From the NCBI GenBank assembly GCA_036803025.1, contig DAIRVC010000052.1, positions 1-15,151 of the forward strand: a stretch of DNA of 15,151 nucleotides, given 5' to 3'. Position 1 is the first letter of the stretch. Every line of letters starts with the position of its first letter. The position numbers and the translations under genes were made by a program. The stretch comes from DAIRVC01 sp036803025 (GTDB lineage Bacteria > Chloroflexota > Anaerolineae > Anaerolineales > E44-bin32). Below the pieces are notes generated by a model. It did not search any database, had not been told where the DNA came from, and saw nothing but the letters and a program-made list of their open reading frames with translations. Below are positions 12,781-15,151 of the stretch, one piece after another.

Positions 12781-12827
12781 GGGGATTGCCACACCCCGCA
12801 CGGCGTGCGGGGATCGCTTCGCTCGCA
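12781..12827. repeat. Partial third REP-like module
   Basis: GGGGATTGCCACA is followed by a perfect hairpin, CCCCGCAC (12794-12801) with GTGCGGGG (12805-12812), and then ATCGCTTCGCTCGCA. It has the same block order as one half of the preceding element, but the terminal CAATGAC is degraded. It looks like a truncated module appended to copy 2. Confidence 0.6.
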
Positions 12828-12858
12828 CGATCTGGTATTGGGCGGACTCGCTTCCTCC

Positions 12859-14823
12859 TCAAGGAAGCCGTGCAATCACATTGCCCATCGGGGTGACGTC
12901 GTATCCAGGCATCGCCGCCACGGACTCCCGGAACCGGTCGTCCTTGAGAAGCGAGAGTAGCGGTGCGAGCAGCGGCGACTCGGCGTGCTGGCGCGGGATG
13001 ACCAGATCGTAGCGTTCGTGGAAGAGGGGGACGAAGCCCAGGTCGAGCGCTTGAGCGGCCGCCCGGATCCCGAGCCCACAGGCGGCCGAACCGGAGGCGA
13101 CGGCCGAGGCCACGGCCAGGTGCGTGAACTCTTCGCGTTCGTAGCCCAGCACGCTTTCGGCGGGAAGCCCCAGGCGATCAAGGTGGTAGTCGAGGAGCAG
13201 CCGAGTCCCAGCGCCGCGCTGCCGGTTGACGAACGAGACCTCCGGCCGGTCCAGATCCTCGATCCCGCGGATCCCCATCGGATTCCCCGGCGCTGTGATC
13301 AGCCCTTGTTCGCGGCCGACCAGCGCGACGACCACGACCGGCACGTCCGGCAAGTAGCGCCGGATGTAGGCCAGGTTGTACTCGCCAGTCTCCGGATCGA
13401 GCAGATGGCTGCCGGCCAGATGGGCCTCCTGGCGGCTGAGTGCGTGCAGCCCGCCGAGGCTGCCCACGTTGCCGGAGATCAGCCGACGGCCGAGGGGGGC
13501 CAGGAACTGCGCCATCAAGTCGATGGTCATATCGTGGGAGCCGAGCACGACGATCGAACGATCGATCTCTGCGGGAGTCCGATACAGGCGCACCGACACC
13601 GTCTCACCGGCGGAGTGTCCCTGCACGCCGGCCGGGATGAGCACGATCCCGTCGGCTCGCACCAGCGACGTGATCACGCCGGCGCCGCGCGAGAGCGGCG
13701 TCGCCACCACGCGCTCGCCGACACGCCCGACGGAAACGCGCAGGTATTCGTCGTCACCGGCAGACGAGTGGACCTTGCGGGTCAGTACCGCGGGCAGCGT
13801 ATCCGGCTCGTCCGGGGAGCGGCCGAGCCAGTGTGCCAGGAGTGGGGCGACGAAGATCTCACCGGTGAGTGCCGCCGAGACCGGGTAGCCGGGAACGCCG
13901 ATCACCGGCCGCTGGGTGCCGTCGGCGCGCCGGAGCATGCCCAGCACGACTGGATGCCCCGGGCGGACGGCCACGCCGTGGACCAGAAGTTCACCCAGTC
14001 CGGCCACGACTTTGGCCGTGAAGTCCTCCAGTCCGGCCGACGATCCGGCGTTGACCAGGATCAGATCGTGAGATTCGGCGGCTTCGGCGACGGCGCTGCG
14101 GATCGCCTCCAGATCGTCGCGAACGATCGGCCAGCGAGTGGCCGTCCCGCCCCAGGCCTCGACCTGTGCCGCCAGCACGAGCGAGTTGTATTCGACGATC
14201 TGTCCCGGCAGTGGCGGGGTTCCGATCGGCACCAACTCACTGCCGGTAGGGATGACGGCCACGCGCGGCCGGCGGCAGACCACCACCTGGATGTTCCCGC
14301 TTCCCGCCGCGGCGCCCAGGTCGACCGGCCGCAAGCGGTGCCCGGACGGCAGCACCAACTCCGTGGAGACGATGTCCTCGCCCATCAAGCGGACGTGCGA
14401 CCAGGGGGCCAATGCGGCGCGCAGCCGGATCGTCTCGAGCGCCCGGCCGTCGCGGCTCTCTCCGATTGGCTCGACATTCTCGACGGGCACGACCGCATCC
14501 GTATCCGGGGGCATCGCATCGCCCGTGTCGACGTAGTGAGCGCCCGACCCGACGGCCAAGTCCACTGGGTGGCTGTCGCTGGCGGTGAGGGTATCCGCCG
14601 AGCGCAGGGCGTAGCCATCCATGGCGGCGGCGTGGTAGTGCGGCGAGGACAGGCTGGCCCAGATCGGCTCGGCCGTGATGCGACCTAAGGCCTGGTCGAG
14701 GGGGACGGTCTCGCGGCCGAGGGGCCCCCACAGCCCGGCGCTCTCGAGGGCCCGGCGGAAACGCGCCTGGGCCTCCGGCAATGGGATGTCGCGCAGGTAG
14801 AACGAATCGGCGGGGGAAGTCAT
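12859..14823 (-). CDS. moeA: Molybdopterin molybdenumtransferase MoeA fused to a periplasmic-binding-protein-like domain
   Basis: The 654-residue fusion has MoeA at about 12-418 and a PBP-like (substrate-binding-type) domain at about 424-650. MoeA marks are HYHAAAMDGYAL (63-73), DTGDAMPPDTDAVVPVE, PTGSEL (192-197), NAGSSAGLEDFT (258-269) and GVPGYPVSAA (309-318). MoeA inserts molybdate (or tungstate) into adenylated molybdopterin. Usual PTGDEL reads PTGSEL, and the usual GGVSxGxxD loop reads NAGSSAGLED, a known variant look but worth noting. The C-terminal domain has SHDMTIDL, GSLGGLHAL, AHLAGSHLLDPETGEYN, VNRQRGAGTRLLLDY and YEREEFTHLAVASAVASG, as in MoeA-PBP fusions. It may sense or bind the oxyanion or cofactor. 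ATG at 14823 has GAGG upstream. It lies 22 bp after a first moeA, so the two form an operon. Confidence 0.93.
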   Translation of the reverse strand: MTSPADSFYLRDIPLPEAQARFRRALESAGLWGPLGRETVPLDQALGRITAEPIWASLSSPHYHAAAMDGYALRSADTLTASDSHPVDLAVGSGAHYVDTGDAMPPDTDAVVPVENVEPIGESRDGRALETIRLRAALAPWSHVRLMGEDIVSTELVLPSGHRLRPVDLGAAAGSGNIQVVVCRRPRVAVIPTGSELVPIGTPPLPGQIVEYNSLVLAAQVEAWGGTATRWPIVRDDLEAIRSAVAEAAESHDLILVNAGSSAGLEDFTAKVVAGLGELLVHGVAVRPGHPVVLGMLRRADGTQRPVIGVPGYPVSAALTGEIFVAPLLAHWLGRSPDEPDTLPAVLTRKVHSSAGDDEYLRVSVGRVGERVVATPLSRGAGVITSLVRADGIVLIPAGVQGHSAGETVSVRLYRTPAEIDRSIVVLGSHDMTIDLMAQFLAPLGRRLISGNVGSLGGLHALSRQEAHLAGSHLLDPETGEYNLAYIRRYLPDVPVVVVALVGREQGLITAPGNPMGIRGIEDLDRPEVSFVNRQRGAGTRLLLDYHLDRLGLPAESVLGYEREEFTHLAVASAVASGSAACGLGIRAAAQALDLGFVPLFHERYDLVIPRQHAESPLLAPLLSLLKDDRFRESVAAMPGYDVTPMGNVIARLP

Positions 14824-14845
14824 CGTCGTCAGACCTCGCCGTGCC

Positions 14846-15151
14846 CTAGAAGAGCAGCACGTCGACCTCGGTGCCGGCCGGAAGGCCGGTCGCCTCGGGT
14901 GGGACGCGCACCAGGCCGTCGGCGCGCGAGAGTGTGAAGATCAGATTCGATCGTCCGTAGATCGGCTCGGCCTGACGCTCTGGCCCACCGGTCAGGCGCA
15001 CGGGCTGGTAGTCCTCCCGCCCGGCCTCGGAGGCCAGGTTGGCCGTCAGCCGGGCGCGCACCGAGGGCTCGGCCGGAGTCCCGGTCTGCCCCAGCAGGCG
15101 GCGCAGCAGCGGCACGACAAAGACGCGCGCGATGACCAAGGCGCTGACCGG
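14846..15151 (-). CDS. moeA: Molybdopterin molybdenumtransferase MoeA, C-terminal fragment
   Basis: The last 101 codons of a second MoeA are present; the gene begins beyond position 15151. It opens inside the conserved PGNPVSA loop (PVSALVIARVFVVPLL), then shows the linker LLRRLLGQTG and the beta-barrel domain IV ending in LPAGTEVDVLLF. Domain IV motifs RLTGGPERQAEP and SRADGLVRVPPEATGLPAG match MoeA proteins. It directly precedes the MoeA-PBP fusion with a 22-bp gap, the tandem arrangement common in bacteria and archaea in which the two paralogues are not identical. Since the catalytic part is outside the window, its activity cannot be judged here. An upstream-bounded TTG in this frame is not a real start. 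Confidence 0.9.
   Translation of the reverse strand, partial: PVSALVIARVFVVPLLRRLLGQTGTPAEPSVRARLTANLASEAGREDYQPVRLTGGPERQAEPIYGRSNLIFTLSRADGLVRVPPEATGLPAGTEVDVLLF

Noticed and set aside
12661..12830. CRISPR-like repeats
   Set aside because: The repeated blocks are inverted and imperfect with no regular spacers; they fit a palindromic REP-like element.
12985..14688. Long plus-strand open frame (567 codons) antisense to moeA
   Set aside because: In high-GC DNA the antisense frame of a real gene stays open. Its translation is Arg/Gly/Asp-rich with no motif, while the opposite strand encodes a clear MoeA-PBP fusion.

Overview
The window reads as chromosomal DNA of a GC-rich bacterium (roughly two thirds GC by eye) with housekeeping and metal-handling genes and no phage, plasmid, CRISPR, rRNA or tRNA signal. 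The ferredoxin with its long acidic tail, the DUF4013 membrane protein, the MoeA-PBP fusion and the REP-like intergenic repeats together suggest a Chloroflexota (Anaerolineae-like) genome or metagenome bin. That placement is inference, not proof.

Layout. 1-203 (-) is the start of a GH38 alpha-mannosidase cut by the window edge. It is followed by a repeat-bearing gap (204-404). A probable minus-strand operon then runs from an EamA/DMT transporter through a small zinc-ribbon protein to an SseA-type sulfurtransferase (2556 down to 405). Facing away from it, a consensus promoter drives a Mn-type superoxide dismutase (2685). A 7Fe-type ferredoxin with a terminator after it and an aspartase/fumarase-family lyase follow on the plus strand. 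A perfect 24-bp inverted repeat (5308-5361) separates the lyase from the convergent metal operon.

The metal operon (8260 down to 5364, minus strand) encodes an MntR/DtxR-type regulator, a Tat-exported two-domain multicopper oxidase, and a ZIP metal transporter with an extra extracytoplasmic domain. The genes abut or overlap (TGA directly followed by ATG, then ATGA). A textbook promoter and a dyad-symmetric candidate operator precede the regulator. This is the most interesting unit: it looks like a regulated system that oxidises and/or imports a transition metal.

The right half holds a JAMM/MPN metallopeptidase and a divergent PlsY acyltransferase (+). Next come bcp peroxiredoxin plus an unknown polytopic membrane protein (-), a lysine-rich histone-H1-like protein with an unassigned C-terminal domain (+), and a DUF4013 membrane protein (+). 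A second REP-like repeat cluster precedes tandem moeA genes on the minus strand. One of these is fused to a periplasmic-binding-protein-like domain; the other is partial at the window end. Function calls rest on recognised motifs only; no database search was possible.
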